A stretch of 46,986 nucleotides of DNA from Verrucomicrobiaceae bacterium (GTDB taxonomy: Bacteria; Verrucomicrobiota; Verrucomicrobiia; Verrucomicrobiales; Akkermansiaceae). Shown one piece after another: positions 36,198-45,087 of the stretch (position 1 is its first letter; each line of letters starts with the position of its first letter). The stretch is taken from NCBI GenBank assembly GCA_027487435.1, contig JAIYDP010000022.1, positions 1-46,986 of the forward strand, in the 5' to 3' direction. The notes under the pieces were generated by a model. That model did no database searches. It was not told where the DNA came from and saw only the letters and a list, made by a program, of their open reading frames with translations. The position numbers were made by a program, and so were the translations under genes.

Positions 36198-36400
36198 GCG
36201 CTAACCATCACTTGCTTGGCAAGATCCTTGGAAATGGCCATTCTCGTTCCGCAGACGCTACAAAGCAAATTGCGGCCATCGGAGATTTTCTTGACGCGCA
36301 TGCTCTCACAAAAACCCATCTGACGCAGCTTTTCGCATGCAGGACCTTGAAGAAAACGTATGTGAAACTCACACCCCACCGCCGCCTGACATAAGGTCAT
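36194..36400 (-). CDS. feoA: Ferrous iron transport protein A
   Basis: This small SH3-like cytosolic protein aids FeoB. The 68 residues from ATG 36400 (TLCQAAVGCEFHIRFLQG) contain KLRQMGFCESMRVKK and a Cys-rich SDGRNLLCSVCGTRMAIS, typical of FeoA, and the stop overlaps feoB by four bases. A GTG at 36448 is also in frame and adds 16 residues that FeoA proteins do not have, so I prefer ATG 36400. An inverted repeat at 36461-36487 lies just upstream. Confidence 0.88.
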   Translation of the reverse strand: MTLCQAAVGCEFHIRFLQGPACEKLRQMGFCESMRVKKISDGRNLLCSVCGTRMAISKDLAKQVMVSA

Positions 36401-36460
36401 GAGGCTCTCACACTCGATTTCACGAGGCAATGTCGTTTGATGTGGCACGAGGTGAATATG

Positions 36461-36487
36461 CGCTATTGAGACTGAAATGCAATAGCG
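36461..36487 (-). promoter_or_regulatory. Inverted repeat upstream of feoA, possible operator
   Basis: A perfect 8-bp inverted repeat cgctattg/caatagcg is spaced by 11 bases and lies 61-87 bases before the feoA start. It does not match a classical 19-bp Fur box. On the minus strand a weak ttgcat/tattca pair overlaps it, which would suit an operator over the promoter. A metal-responsive regulator is the natural guess, but the regulator is not shown by the sequence. Confidence 0.4.
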
Positions 36488-36568
36488 AAATTGAAAATTT
36501 CTTCAAGCTGGGTTGTCGGGGGCGCCAGAAGAGTCTTCGAGGTAAAAAATTCGCGCGCTTCCCCGTTT

Positions 36569-37435
36569 TTAGCGTTCGGTTTCAGCCGCCGCGATGTCGT
36601 TCATCCAAGCGCCGCGAGCGGTGACCCATTTGCCCTTGCGAATGACAGTGGGGAAGCCAAGTCCATTTTCTGCGGCAGCGACAAAGACATCCCATGCTTG
36701 GCTGGCGAGAATGCCCGAGATGATGACCTCTCCGCCGGGGCGTAGCAATTTGCAGATGTTTGGAAAGGCTTGAATCAAGATCGTGCTAAAGAGATTGGCA
36801 ATGACCACGTCGTATTGCTTGCGCGGTTTCCATTTGAGCACGTCTTGTTCCGCGACTTCGATGCCGATGACATCATTCCGTGAAATGTTTTCTACCGTGG
36901 CTTTTACGGCGAATGGATCAAAATCGCAGGCGTAGCAAGTTCCTGCTCCCAATTTTTTGGCGGCAATCGCGAGCAAGCCCGTGCCTGTGCCAAGGTCGGC
37001 GACAGACCATCCAGCGGCACGTGTGCGCGCCAAATCGGCTATGAGTCTCAAACAGGTGGACGTTGTGGCGTGATCTCCCGTGCCGAAAGCCATTTCTGCG
37101 GGTATGGAGATGATCTGTCGGTTCGGATAGTTTTTTTGCAGCGATTTGAGTTTTTTTGCATCGGTCTCCGGAGTGACGAGCAGACAATCACGAATTTTCA
37201 AGGGCGGAATCTGTGGTGAATGCGGTTTGGCCCATTCGGAAGCAAGAACCTTACGAATGCTGCCGCCAAATTGCGCATGAATGGCCTTAGCCTGAGCTTC
37301 GGTGTCACAAAACACACGAACGCGCGCGGTTTTGCCGCCCTTGAGGATTTCCATCACAAAATTCATCTGCCCACGGAAACGATCTTCCCATGCATCCATC
37401 CATTGCACCGCGCTTAACTTCGACCATTCAAACAT
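36569..37435 (-). CDS. prmA: Ribosomal protein L11 methyltransferase
   Basis: This SAM-dependent enzyme methylates ribosomal protein L11 in the cytosol. The 288 residues from ATG 37435 hold FGTGDHATTSTCLRLI and the SAM-binding DLGTGTGLLAIAAKKLGA, followed by ANLFSTIL, the N-[LP]-F-type catalytic motif of PrmA. Frame extension back to 37489 adds 18 residues foreign to the family. It is the first gene of a same-strand run prmA-feoA-feoB-Cys-rich-dnaG, but 168 bases and the inverted repeat separate it from feoA, so it is probably a separate unit. Confidence 0.87.
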   Translation of the reverse strand: MFEWSKLSAVQWMDAWEDRFRGQMNFVMEILKGGKTARVRVFCDTEAQAKAIHAQFGGSIRKVLASEWAKPHSPQIPPLKIRDCLLVTPETDAKKLKSLQKNYPNRQIISIPAEMAFGTGDHATTSTCLRLIADLARTRAAGWSVADLGTGTGLLAIAAKKLGAGTCYACDFDPFAVKATVENISRNDVIGIEVAEQDVLKWKPRKQYDVVIANLFSTILIQAFPNICKLLRPGGEVIISGILASQAWDVFVAAAENGLGFPTVIRKGKWVTARGAWMNDIAAAETER

Positions 37436-37574
37436 GCGCGGCGAATGTGGCATCCTACCATGGCGATGAAAACATTTATTTTGCGGCATTGCATACCTCA
37501 GACGTTCCGCAATGCTCTCAGCAGGTAGAAACTGCCCCGCCGTACGTTCCCAGATACTTTCGGGGCGATGATGG

Positions 37575-37602
37575 TTGACAATCGTAGGCTAGAACGCATT
37601 TT
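37575..37602 (+). promoter_or_regulatory. Possible promoter of the sulfatase gene
   Basis: A perfect -35 ttgaca (37575-37580) stands 16 bases from a weak cattt-like -10 (37597-37602). The ATG at 37612 is 9 bases later, another short leader. Confidence 0.3.
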
Positions 37603-37611
37603 CACGGGGCG

Positions 37612-39132
37612 ATGAGATTGTTCAAAACCTTGCTGATAGCCGCCCTGGTGCTTCCATTTGCCTATGGCAAAGACCAACCAAAGAATGTGGTGATTCTCTA
37701 TGCTGATGACCTCGGCTACGGCGATCTGCACTGCTATCAAAAAGAATCAAAGATTCCAACCCCGCATTTGGATCGATTGGCGGCTACGGGCATGCGGATG
37801 ACCGATGCGCATAGTTCATCGGGGATTTGCACGCCATCGCGCTATGCTATGCTCACGGGGCGGCATCATTGGCGGGATTTTCATGGCATTGACTCGGGAT
37901 TTGATAAACCCTTTTTCCGGCCTGGGCAGTTGACTCTTCCTGAAATGTTACGCCAAAAAGGTTACGCGACTGCATGCATCGGCAAGTGGCACTTGGGATG
38001 GGACTGGAGTAGCATTCGCAAGCCAGGCACAGCCCTGAACTCGAAAAGCCATGATGCGTTTGATTGGTCCAAGCCGATGAAAGGCGGGCCATTGGAGCGT
38101 GGTTTTGATCATTACTTTGGCGATAACGTCATCAATTTTCCTCCTTACGCATGGATCGAAAATGATCGCGTGCTCGAAGCTCCAGACATGACATTCACTT
38201 CGACACCGAAGGCCACGAAAGAAGGGAAGTGGGAATGTCGCGAAGGCCCGGGGAGATCCGATTGGGATTTCTATCAAGTGCTGCCGACTCTCAGCAAACG
38301 TGGCGTAGAATACATCCGCGGTCGCAAAGGAAATGCGCAGCCGTTTTTCTTGTATTTTTCCTTACCTTCTCCTCATGCGCCGATCGTGCCAAACGATGAG
38401 TTTGATCAAAAATCCCAAGCTGGTGCGTATGGCGATTTTGTTCATCAAACGGATCATGTTTGTGGGCAGTTGCTCACCGCTTTAGAAGAAAGTGGGCTTA
38501 GCGAAAATACGATTGTGATTTTTTCGGCTGACAATGGTGCCGAAATTTATGCCTATCCTCGCGATGAAAAGCACGATCATTGGTCTTGCGCGCCATTGCG
38601 AGGATTGAAGCGCGATATTTATGAAGGAGGGCATCGTGTGCCAACGATTCTTCGTTGGCCAGGCGTGACCAAAGCGGGATCGGTGGGCGATGTCTTGTTT
38701 GCGCAAATCGATTTGATGGCCACACTTGCTGACGCGCTTGATTATTCACTGCCGGATCACAGTGCCGAGGATTCGCATAATTTTTATCCTTGGTTGACGG
38801 GGAAGACCACAGCATCGCCACGACAAACCATGGTGCACAATACCTTTAAGGATCAATATGCGATCCGCCATGGCGATATGGTGCTGATTAATGCTCGCTC
38901 CGGCGCATCCCGCCCTGCTCCTGCTGAATGGATGAAAAAGCATGGTGTTCCCGCAAAGGATGAACAAAAAGTCGGCCTTTACGATTTGAAAAACGATATC
39001 GGGCAGCGAAATAACTTAGCAGAAGCGCGCCCCGAAGAGGTTCTCAAACTTCAGGCCATGCTCAAGGAGATTCGCCAAGGCTCGCATACCTCACCGCGCT
39101 TGACGGCTGTTCCGAAAAATCCCAAAGACTAA
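37612..39132 (+). CDS. Secreted formylglycine-dependent sulfatase
   Basis: This is a predicted periplasmic or secreted type I sulfatase that removes sulfate esters, probably from sulfated polysaccharides. The 506 residues begin with a signal peptide ending near AYGK. The metal site DD (32-33) lies in LYADDLGYGDL, and the key SGICTPSRYAMLTGR places Cys73 in C-x-P-S-R, which a formylglycine-generating enzyme must convert. GKWHLG and SADNGAE follow as further active-site parts. An ATPase-free maturation system must exist elsewhere. Substrate is unknown; sulfatases of this type are numerous in Verrucomicrobiota and Planctomycetota. It stands alone, divergent from prmA. Confidence 0.9.
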   Translation: MRLFKTLLIAALVLPFAYGKDQPKNVVILYADDLGYGDLHCYQKESKIPTPHLDRLAATGMRMTDAHSSSGICTPSRYAMLTGRHHWRDFHGIDSGFDKPFFRPGQLTLPEMLRQKGYATACIGKWHLGWDWSSIRKPGTALNSKSHDAFDWSKPMKGGPLERGFDHYFGDNVINFPPYAWIENDRVLEAPDMTFTSTPKATKEGKWECREGPGRSDWDFYQVLPTLSKRGVEYIRGRKGNAQPFFLYFSLPSPHAPIVPNDEFDQKSQAGAYGDFVHQTDHVCGQLLTALEESGLSENTIVIFSADNGAEIYAYPRDEKHDHWSCAPLRGLKRDIYEGGHRVPTILRWPGVTKAGSVGDVLFAQIDLMATLADALDYSLPDHSAEDSHNFYPWLTGKTTASPRQTMVHNTFKDQYAIRHGDMVLINARSGASRPAPAEWMKKHGVPAKDEQKVGLYDLKNDIGQRNNLAEARPEEVLKLQAMLKEIRQGSHTSPRLTAVPKNPKD

Positions 39133-39211
39133 CGTGCGGATTCGATGAATGCAGCAATCGCGTGCAATGCTGTTGTCAATGTGGCGTTTTCGCGGTAAAT
39201 CCGTCTGACAA

Positions 39212-39751
39212 TTGCAGGAAAAATCTCATGGTATCATTCTCCGCGTGACGCGGCTTACTGACAGCAGCTCGATCATTCGCTGGTGGACGCTGGAGCACGG
39301 ATTGATCGAAACCGTAGCCCAGGGCGCACGTCGTAGCAAAAGCCCGTATGCCGGGAAAATTGATTTGTTTTTCACTTGTGAGATTTCATGGCAGCGGGCG
39401 AAGTCTGGCACGCTGCATCAACTCAGAGAAGTGCGGGTTGAAGATTATCGAGAAGGCTTACGGCTGTCTTACGCATCGACCTTGATGGCGGCTTATTTTT
39501 GTTCATGGGTCGAAAAAATTTCCGAAGCGGAACATGCCGATGCAGGGGTCTATGATCTTCTCACCCGTGGGCTGAATCATTTGGTCGAAAAGCCGCCGAC
39601 GTTGCGCGCGATGCAATACTTCGAACGCGAACTCGCACGCATCCATGGAGTGGGGGATGTGACCTTGCCATCCGTAGCACGTCTCGCAGACATGGGAGTG
39701 AGTATGCCAGCGATGAGGGAAGAATTGTTGCGAAGACTCAGCACACAATAA
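39212..39751 (+). CDS. recO: DNA repair protein RecO-like
   Basis: This is a RecO-type recombination mediator that helps load RecA on single-stranded DNA. The 179 residues open with KSHGIILRVTRLTDSSSIIRWWT, which matches the RecO OB-fold, then GARRSKSPYAGKIDLF. The start must be TTG 39212, because a TGA lies two codons upstream in frame and the first conserved strand comes immediately after. It is shorter than the usual 230-250 residues: the OB-fold and part of the helical domain are present, but the Cys-rich zinc finger seen in many RecO proteins is absent. No frameshift was found, so this may be the natural short form of the lineage. Confidence 0.75.
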   Translation: MQEKSHGIILRVTRLTDSSSIIRWWTLEHGLIETVAQGARRSKSPYAGKIDLFFTCEISWQRAKSGTLHQLREVRVEDYREGLRLSYASTLMAAYFCSWVEKISEAEHADAGVYDLLTRGLNHLVEKPPTLRAMQYFERELARIHGVGDVTLPSVARLADMGVSMPAMREELLRRLSTQ

Positions 39752-39767
39752 GATCTCGGATCTCGGG

Positions 39768-40673
39768 TTAAAGCTTACTCATCCACTCTAACACTTTTTT
39801 GCGGTAAGCACCCTGATTGATCGACATCGAGTCGCCATGATGACCGCCTTTGACTTCGAATAAGGTCTTACGCGGAATGGCAGCGGCGAACAATTCGCGA
39901 CCTTGTTGGATCGGGACAACCTCATCATCGATGCCATGAATGATCAACAAAGGCGCTGGCAATTTCGCTATGTGATCCTTCGGAGCAAGCTCGTCTGTTA
40001 CCATATTGTGACCAAAATTTCCGGCTAAATGAACGGCCATGCCTTGGTAGGAAGCAAATGTTCCTTCCGTCATCACGCCTCGCAAGTTGGGAATCTTCGC
40101 CGTGCTGACTGCGACAATCGACTTGGCTCCGCCTAAGCTGTGGCCGTAAGAAAACAGCTTTTTCCCTGCCACATCCGGGCGCGCGTTGGTGTAGGTGAAG
40201 GCCGCTTGAGCATCGCTGATCAGTCCGGCGCGGGTTGGTGAACCTGTCGATTTCCCAAAGCCACGATAGTCATACATCATCACGTTGTAGCCTGCGTCAA
40301 TCATCCAATCGATGAAGCCAATGTGGTAGCCTAACGATCCGGTATTGCCATGAGAGAAAACGACGGTTCCCAACGTTTTGACCTTCTTTGCTGCGGGGAT
40401 GAACCAGCCATGAAGCTGGGTGCCGTCTGCGGCAGAAAATGTCACATCTTCAAAGGTTCGACCGTAGCGCTTCGGGGTATAGGGGGAATTTCGTGTAGGG
40501 AAATAGAACAATTTGTTGCCGCCATTTTCTCCGAGCATGGCACGGGCCATCATGGTCAGATTGCCACTTTCATCCTTACGCAAGGTCTCGAAGAGTTGCG
40601 CCATCTCCGCAGGCATTTGCTGTCCCTGCGCGATTGCGAAAAAGCTTAGCATCAAAGAAATACCCCATTTCAT
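39768..40673 (-). CDS. Exported alpha/beta hydrolase
   Basis: This is a predicted secreted or periplasmic serine hydrolase of 301 residues. ATG 40673 starts a signal peptide (KWGISLMLSFFAIAQGQQ); the frame open to 40766 adds an unrelated basic prefix. The fold shows VVFSHGNTGS (oxyanion), the nucleophile elbow GHSLGG, the acid in IHGIDDEVVP and the histidine in GGHHGDS, a complete catalytic triad. It resembles the BAAT/Abhd13/FrsA-type peptidases and esterases often labelled alpha/beta hydrolase. The substrate cannot be told. It is convergent with recO and divergent from aroC. Confidence 0.85.
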   Translation of the reverse strand: MKWGISLMLSFFAIAQGQQMPAEMAQLFETLRKDESGNLTMMARAMLGENGGNKLFYFPTRNSPYTPKRYGRTFEDVTFSAADGTQLHGWFIPAAKKVKTLGTVVFSHGNTGSLGYHIGFIDWMIDAGYNVMMYDYRGFGKSTGSPTRAGLISDAQAAFTYTNARPDVAGKKLFSYGHSLGGAKSIVAVSTAKIPNLRGVMTEGTFASYQGMAVHLAGNFGHNMVTDELAPKDHIAKLPAPLLIIHGIDDEVVPIQQGRELFAAAIPRKTLFEVKGGHHGDSMSINQGAYRKKVLEWMSKL

Positions 40674-40837
40674 AAAGAAGAACCTAGCGTAACATCGTGT
40701 TGGGCGCAATCGTTTTTCCACAGTTGGTGATAGGACCATTTTGCGTGCCGTCGTATCGACCGGCAAACGAAGCGCATTTGCATTTGCAAGTCAGACACCA
40801 GTCTTGCATCTCGATCATTTGACGCTACCATCGATGC

Positions 40838-41923
40838 ATGTCTTCCACATTTGGTCACGCGTTTCGCATTCATACCTATGGTGAGTCCCACGGCGGAGGT
40901 GTTGGTGTCATCATTGATGGTTGTCCAGCACGCATTCCAGTGAGTCCGGAAATGATCCAACATGCCCTTGACCGCCGACGCCCAGGGCAATCTGAAATCG
41001 TGACGCCCAGAAAAGAAGCAGATGAAGCGGAAATTCACTCCGGCATTCAAGATGGACTTACCTTGGGAACACCTATCGCCATCCATGTTCGCAATACCGA
41101 TCAGCGTCCAGGTGCTTACGATGAAATGGCGGTGAAATATCGACCTTCTCATGCCGATTTCACCTATGATGCGAAGTATGGCATTCGCGCTGCTTCAGGA
41201 GGAGGCCGCGCGTCTGCTCGTGAGACGATTGGCCGAGTTGCAGCAGCGGCCATTGCGACACAAGTGCTTCGTCAACTTGCTCCAGGCATCGAAGTTCTCG
41301 CCTGGGTGCACTCCATCCAGCATTTGCAGGCGCAGGTCGATCCCTCGACGATCACCGCAGAACAGATCGAATCCAATATCGTCCGCACCGGGGATCCGCA
41401 GATGGCGGAAGAAATGATCGCGCACATCAAAGCGGTTCGTTCGCGTGGAGACTCCGTGGGTGGTGTGATTCAATGTTTGATCCGCAATTGCCCCACGGGC
41501 TTGGGAGAGCCAATTTTTGATAAATTGGAGGCAGATTTGGCCAAAGCCATGTTATCCATACCTGCGACCAAAGGTTTTGAAATCGGTTCGGGATTTGCTG
41601 GCACGGAGCTGACAGGAAGTCAGCACAATGATGCGTTTTTCATGGAAGACGGACGCGTGCGGACGGTGAGCAATCGTTCTGGAGGCATTCAGGGCGGCAT
41701 TAGCAATGGCGAAGACATCTTGTTTCGCGTCGCGTTCAAGCCGACAGCCACGATCATGACCAACCAGCAGACGGTGACATCTTCGGGCGAAGAAACCGAA
41801 CTGCAAGGCAAAGGGCGTCACGATGCCTGCGTGCTGCCGCGCGCGGTGCCTATCGTCGAGGCAATGGCAACCTTGGTTCTTACCGATCATTTGCTACGTC
41901 AACGAGCTTGCGCGTGGGGGTAA
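40838..41923 (+). CDS. aroC: Chorismate synthase
   Basis: This enzyme makes chorismate from EPSP, the last step of the shikimate pathway, and needs reduced FMN. The 361 residues show the family start [73 protein letters not shown] and the late [14 protein letters not shown] and AFKPTATI. All catalytic regions are present. The product feeds TrpE-TrpG, encoded in this window but in another operon. Confidence 0.96.
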   Translation: MSSTFGHAFRIHTYGESHGGGVGVIIDGCPARIPVSPEMIQHALDRRRPGQSEIVTPRKEADEAEIHSGIQDGLTLGTPIAIHVRNTDQRPGAYDEMAVKYRPSHADFTYDAKYGIRAASGGGRASARETIGRVAAAAIATQVLRQLAPGIEVLAWVHSIQHLQAQVDPSTITAEQIESNIVRTGDPQMAEEMIAHIKAVRSRGDSVGGVIQCLIRNCPTGLGEPIFDKLEADLAKAMLSIPATKGFEIGSGFAGTELTGSQHNDAFFMEDGRVRTVSNRSGGIQGGISNGEDILFRVAFKPTATIMTNQQTVTSSGEETELQGKGRHDACVLPRAVPIVEAMATLVLTDHLLRQRACAWG

Positions 41924-42006
41924 GGGTGAAAGATTGAAGCATGTTGCGCGTGAGATGTTTGTTTTTCCCATTGTCCGGCGGCGGTAAATCTGGCAGCCTT
42001 TTCGGA

Positions 42007-42471
42007 GTGAAGCTAAGCCTGTTCGTTTTCTTGCCTTTTTTGATACTCTCTTGTGCCAAACAAGAGCCCTCCTTGCAGGTGCGACAGTATCATTTGCGCG
42101 AATCGATGTTCGATGAAAACAACGACCCGATGGTGCGTGGTGAGATCCAGCGCCGTTTGCATGGAGCCATCACCGTGGAAGAACGGCGGAAAAAGGCCGG
42201 GCAATACTACGACATCAAGTGGAATCGAGGAGAGGTGAGAAAGCACTCTAACGAGGTTCCAGTGCGCGTGACATTCGAGTATCAACAAGCTCGCACGGCA
42301 AGTCTGGTCAAGCGCATGTCTCGTGATCTTCATTGTCGCGAGAATTGCGAAGTGGAATTTGCCATCAAAGGTGATGACTATATCAACAATGGACGCGTTC
42401 TCGCATGGCGAATCACGGTGGAAGAGATGGGTCAAATTGTGGCGAAGCAGCAATCGTATCTCTGGAGATAA
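42007..42471 (+). CDS. Small predicted lipoprotein of unknown function
   Basis: This 154-residue lipoprotein starts with a GTG-begun KLSLFVFLPFLILSC, a compact lipoprotein signal with a lipobox cysteine at residue 16. An in-frame ATG at 41941 would add 22 residues before the signal and cannot be excluded. The mature part is charged, with alternating Arg/Glu and two cysteines (LHCRENCEVEF) that may form a disulfide. It lies 83 bases after aroC. No family is recognised; conserved members of this length may belong to envelope biogenesis, but nothing shows it. Confidence 0.6.
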   Translation: MKLSLFVFLPFLILSCAKQEPSLQVRQYHLRESMFDENNDPMVRGEIQRRLHGAITVEERRKKAGQYYDIKWNRGEVRKHSNEVPVRVTFEYQQARTASLVKRMSRDLHCRENCEVEFAIKGDDYINNGRVLAWRITVEEMGQIVAKQQSYLWR

Positions 42472-42504
42472 TTGCGCGTTTCGAATTTTTTTTGTTTCTT
42501 TTTC

Positions 42505-42532
42505 TTGACACATGGGGAAAAAAATCGATGCT
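42505..42532 (+). promoter_or_regulatory. Promoter of rpsT
   Basis: A consensus -35 ttgaca (42505-42510) is followed by a weak -10 gatgct (42527-42532) with a 16-base spacer. Transcription would start near 42539, giving a leader of about 54 bases for the ribosomal protein gene. Confidence 0.45.
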
Positions 42533-42592
42533 CCTTCCCCCACGAGGTAATCATCGTATCGTCACACTTCATCATCATCACGTCCACCTACC

Positions 42593-42847
42593 ATGGCACA
42601 CACCAAATCAGCCCAGAAGCGCATTCGCCAAACAGAAGTGCGCACCGAGCGCAATCGCGCTGCTAAAAGCCGTATTCGCACACTTCGCAAAAACTTCCTC
42701 ACTGCTGTGAGCTCCGGAGATAAAGCCGCTGCTAGCACTGCCGCTGGTCTGCTCTCCTCCGCTGTCGATAAAGCTGCAAAAAGCAACTTGATCCACAAAA
42801 ATAAAGCGGCGAACATCAAGAGCAAGGCCGCCAAAGCGATGGCCTAA
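42593..42847 (+). CDS. rpsT: 30S ribosomal protein bS20
   Basis: This 84-residue, Lys/Arg/Ala-rich protein binds 16S rRNA in the small subunit. The start AHTKSAQKRIRQTEVRTERN and the later NKAANIKSKAAKA are typical of bS20, and the length is normal. It sits alone between its own promoter and a strong terminator, so it is a single-gene unit. Confidence 0.96.
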   Translation: MAHTKSAQKRIRQTEVRTERNRAAKSRIRTLRKNFLTAVSSGDKAAASTAAGLLSSAVDKAAKSNLIHKNKAANIKSKAAKAMA

Positions 42848-42873
42848 TTGCGGCTTCTTTGACAAGACTCATC

Positions 42874-42900
42874 AGGACTTGGTTCGCCAAGTCCTTTTTT
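42874..42900 (+). terminator. Rho-independent terminator after rpsT
   Basis: A perfect 9-bp stem aggacttgg/ccaagtcct closed by a stable ttcg tetraloop is followed by at least five T. It ends the rpsT transcript 27 bases after its stop codon. Confidence 0.95.
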
Positions 42901-42930
42901 GTTCTGCTTCCTTCACCCCCTCTTTTTGCC

Positions 42931-43155
42931 ATGTCTGACGCAAACGACCGTAAAGAAAAAGCTCAAAAAATCATCACCAACGCCAATGCCTACAAGGTTT
43001 GTGAAGGCTGCGATTCGATCGTTACCATGGCTTGTTCCTTGTGTCCGAATTGCCATTCCTACCGCTTCGATGTGAATCGTCAGCGTGTCATCGATCAGGC
43101 AACCTGGCTCGCATCTCGCCCACAAAGCTCCGTAACGATGGCTGATATGCAGTGA
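42931..43155 (+). CDS. Small zinc-ribbon protein
   Basis: This 74-residue protein has Cys24-x2-Cys27 and Cys38-x2-Cys41 (with Cys35 in between), a likely zinc ribbon, preceded by a charged N-terminal helix (SDANDRKEKAQKIITNANA). ATG 42931 comes 30 bases after the rpsT terminator; longer in-frame starts would run through that terminator. Small zinc ribbons of this kind are often conserved in Verrucomicrobiota without a known role. A role in binding nucleic acid or protein is only a guess. Confidence 0.7.
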   Translation: MSDANDRKEKAQKIITNANAYKVCEGCDSIVTMACSLCPNCHSYRFDVNRQRVIDQATWLASRPQSSVTMADMQ

Positions 43156-43252
43156 AGAGGGAGATGCGGCATTTCCTATCTAGCCGTAACGTTTCTAACC
43201 TATTGCCGCACTTCTCGCTTGCTATCTTTTCACCGATAGTGCGTTCTTAGGC

Positions 43253-44158
43253 ATGCAACGCAGACAATTTCTTTCGACTTCCGGCGCAGCCATGAGTGCA
43301 TTTTGGGGGGCATCGGCTGTAGGCGCGCAGCCAGCCGCGCCAAAGGTGCCGCAGCGTCACAAGATCATCGGCTTCACCAAGTCCTTTTCCGAATTGTCCC
43401 TGGCCGATACCGCAGACCTTGTCGATCAAGTTGGTTGGGACGGTATCGATGTCACCATTCGCAGTGGTAACACGCACATCAAGCCCGAACGCATCGCGGA
43501 TGAATTGCCCAAGTGGATGGAACTTTTCCGCGCCCGTGGCAAAGAAATCTCCGTTGTCACCACCGACGTTACCGAGATCACCGCAAAAGAAGAAGCGTTC
43601 CTCCGCCATCTCGCCGCAGCGGGGGTGAAAAAATACCGACTCGGCTTCTATCGATACAAAAAAAATGACGATCCCCTGAAATTGGTGAAAACCGTCACGC
43701 CCATGCTGCGTGACATTGCCGCACTCAATCGAGAGCTTGGACTCTGGTGCGGTTACCAAAATCACTCAGGGGCAGATTTTTTCGGCGGACCTTTATGGGA
43801 TGTGATGATGGCTCTTGAAGGCACCGATCCTCAGCATTTAGGGCTGTGCTTCGATATCGCTCATGCCACCGTCGAGGGCGGGCAAAATTGGCCCATCCAA
43901 GCAAAACTCGTGCGTCCACGTGCCGGCGTGATCTACGTGAAGGACTACCGTTGGCGCGAGGAAAAGGGAGCATGGCATCGCGATGCAACACCTTTCGGCA
44001 CTGGTCTCGTTCGTAAGGCCTTTTTCGATAACCTCAAGGCGCAAGGTTTCTCAGGCGAATTTTGCCAACATCACGAATACCCGCTAGGAACCAAGGAAGA
44101 AAGAATTGCTTGCTACCGCCGAGACCTCGCCAAACTCCGTGAGTGGCTCAACTCATAA
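43253..44158 (+). CDS. Sugar phosphate isomerase/epimerase-like TIM barrel, Tat-exported
   Basis: This 301-residue protein of the AP endonuclease 2/xylose isomerase-like TIM-barrel family is exported by the Tat pathway. The N-terminus RRQFLSTSGAAMSAFWGASAVGA is a Tat signal with twin arginines, and the barrel shows GWDGIDVTIRSG, a helix-strand repeat, the metal-site HSGADFF segment and LGLCFDIAHATVEGG, followed by VKDYRW and the terminal HHEYPLG. Such enzymes isomerise or epimerise sugars, and some bind a divalent metal. The exported form is common in Planctomycetota and Verrucomicrobiota. It is 20 bases upstream of the nitrilase gene, so they may be co-transcribed. Confidence 0.85.
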   Translation: MQRRQFLSTSGAAMSAFWGASAVGAQPAAPKVPQRHKIIGFTKSFSELSLADTADLVDQVGWDGIDVTIRSGNTHIKPERIADELPKWMELFRARGKEISVVTTDVTEITAKEEAFLRHLAAAGVKKYRLGFYRYKKNDDPLKLVKTVTPMLRDIAALNRELGLWCGYQNHSGADFFGGPLWDVMMALEGTDPQHLGLCFDIAHATVEGGQNWPIQAKLVRPRAGVIYVKDYRWREEKGAWHRDATPFGTGLVRKAFFDNLKAQGFSGEFCQHHEYPLGTKEERIACYRRDLAKLREWLNS

Positions 44159-44178
44159 ATTTCTTCCACTGATCACTG

Positions 44179-45018
44179 ATGACGGATCACTCTCCACTTT
44201 CCTCCCCATCGTTGCGCATCGCTGCCATCCAGTGGCAATTTCGCGCTTACAAACATCCCGCGGAGTGGTGGCAGGCACTGGAGTGGCAAATTCGCATGGC
44301 TCGCGATGACTACTCGGCGCAATTGATCGTGCTGCCAGAATATTTCTTTGCCGATCACCCCGGCGAGTGGCCTACGCACGATGTGGTTTGCACGGCACTA
44401 AGAGAATTTTCGGCTCGCTACCAAGTTTGGATTGTGGGCGGTTCCCTGCCGTTTGTCGCGGGAAATGACTTACGCAATCGCTGCTGGATTTCTGGTCCGG
44501 CAGGTGAGCTCTTTCATCAAGATAAAATCCACATCACTCCTTGGGAGCGAGATACATGGGGCATGGTTGGCGGCGATGTCCTCTACGTCTTCGACATTCT
44601 TGGCACCAAAATGGCGGTGGCGATTTGCTACGATGTCGAATTCCCCGAGCAAGTGCGCGCTTTGGCCGATCGCGGAGCGGAAATCCTTTGCGTGCCATAC
44701 TGCACCGACGATGCCCATGGTCACTATCGAGTCACCCGTTGTGCCATGGCTCGGGCGATCGAAAATACCATCTATGTTGCGGCAGCGGGCTGCGTTGGCA
44801 GCTTGTCGAGCCGACCGGGATTTGCGCACCACTATGCCGCATCCATGGTAGCAACACCTTGCGATATCGGTTTTCCGCCAGCTGGCATCGCAGCGCAAGC
44901 CGAACCGCTACAACCGCAATGCCTGATTGCCGCCGTGGATCTCAGATTGCTCCGTGCCGCCCGCGACCATGGTGCGGTGCAGCCGCGCACCGATCTTCGC
45001 CGCGATTTGTTTCGCTAA
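44179..45018 (+). CDS. Carbon-nitrogen hydrolase, nitrilase superfamily
   Basis: This is a predicted cytosolic amidase of 279 residues. The catalytic triad is complete: Glu54 in VLPEYFF, Lys116 in HQDKIHITPWE and Cys150 in AICYDVEFPE. Start ATG 44179 gives a normal N-terminus. It follows the sugar-isomerase-like gene closely. The amide substrate is unknown; GSLPFVAGNDLRN suits aliphatic or N-carbamoyl amidases but does not decide. Confidence 0.9.
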   Translation: MTDHSPLSSPSLRIAAIQWQFRAYKHPAEWWQALEWQIRMARDDYSAQLIVLPEYFFADHPGEWPTHDVVCTALREFSARYQVWIVGGSLPFVAGNDLRNRCWISGPAGELFHQDKIHITPWERDTWGMVGGDVLYVFDILGTKMAVAICYDVEFPEQVRALADRGAEILCVPYCTDDAHGHYRVTRCAMARAIENTIYVAAAGCVGSLSSRPGFAHHYAASMVATPCDIGFPPAGIAAQAEPLQPQCLIAAVDLRLLRAARDHGAVQPRTDLRRDLFR

Positions 45019-45087
45019 AACCGTGGCGGAGGCATCCTTGCCTCCCTGCCATTCTTACGACTTTCCCTTAATCTGAAGAGTTTCTTT

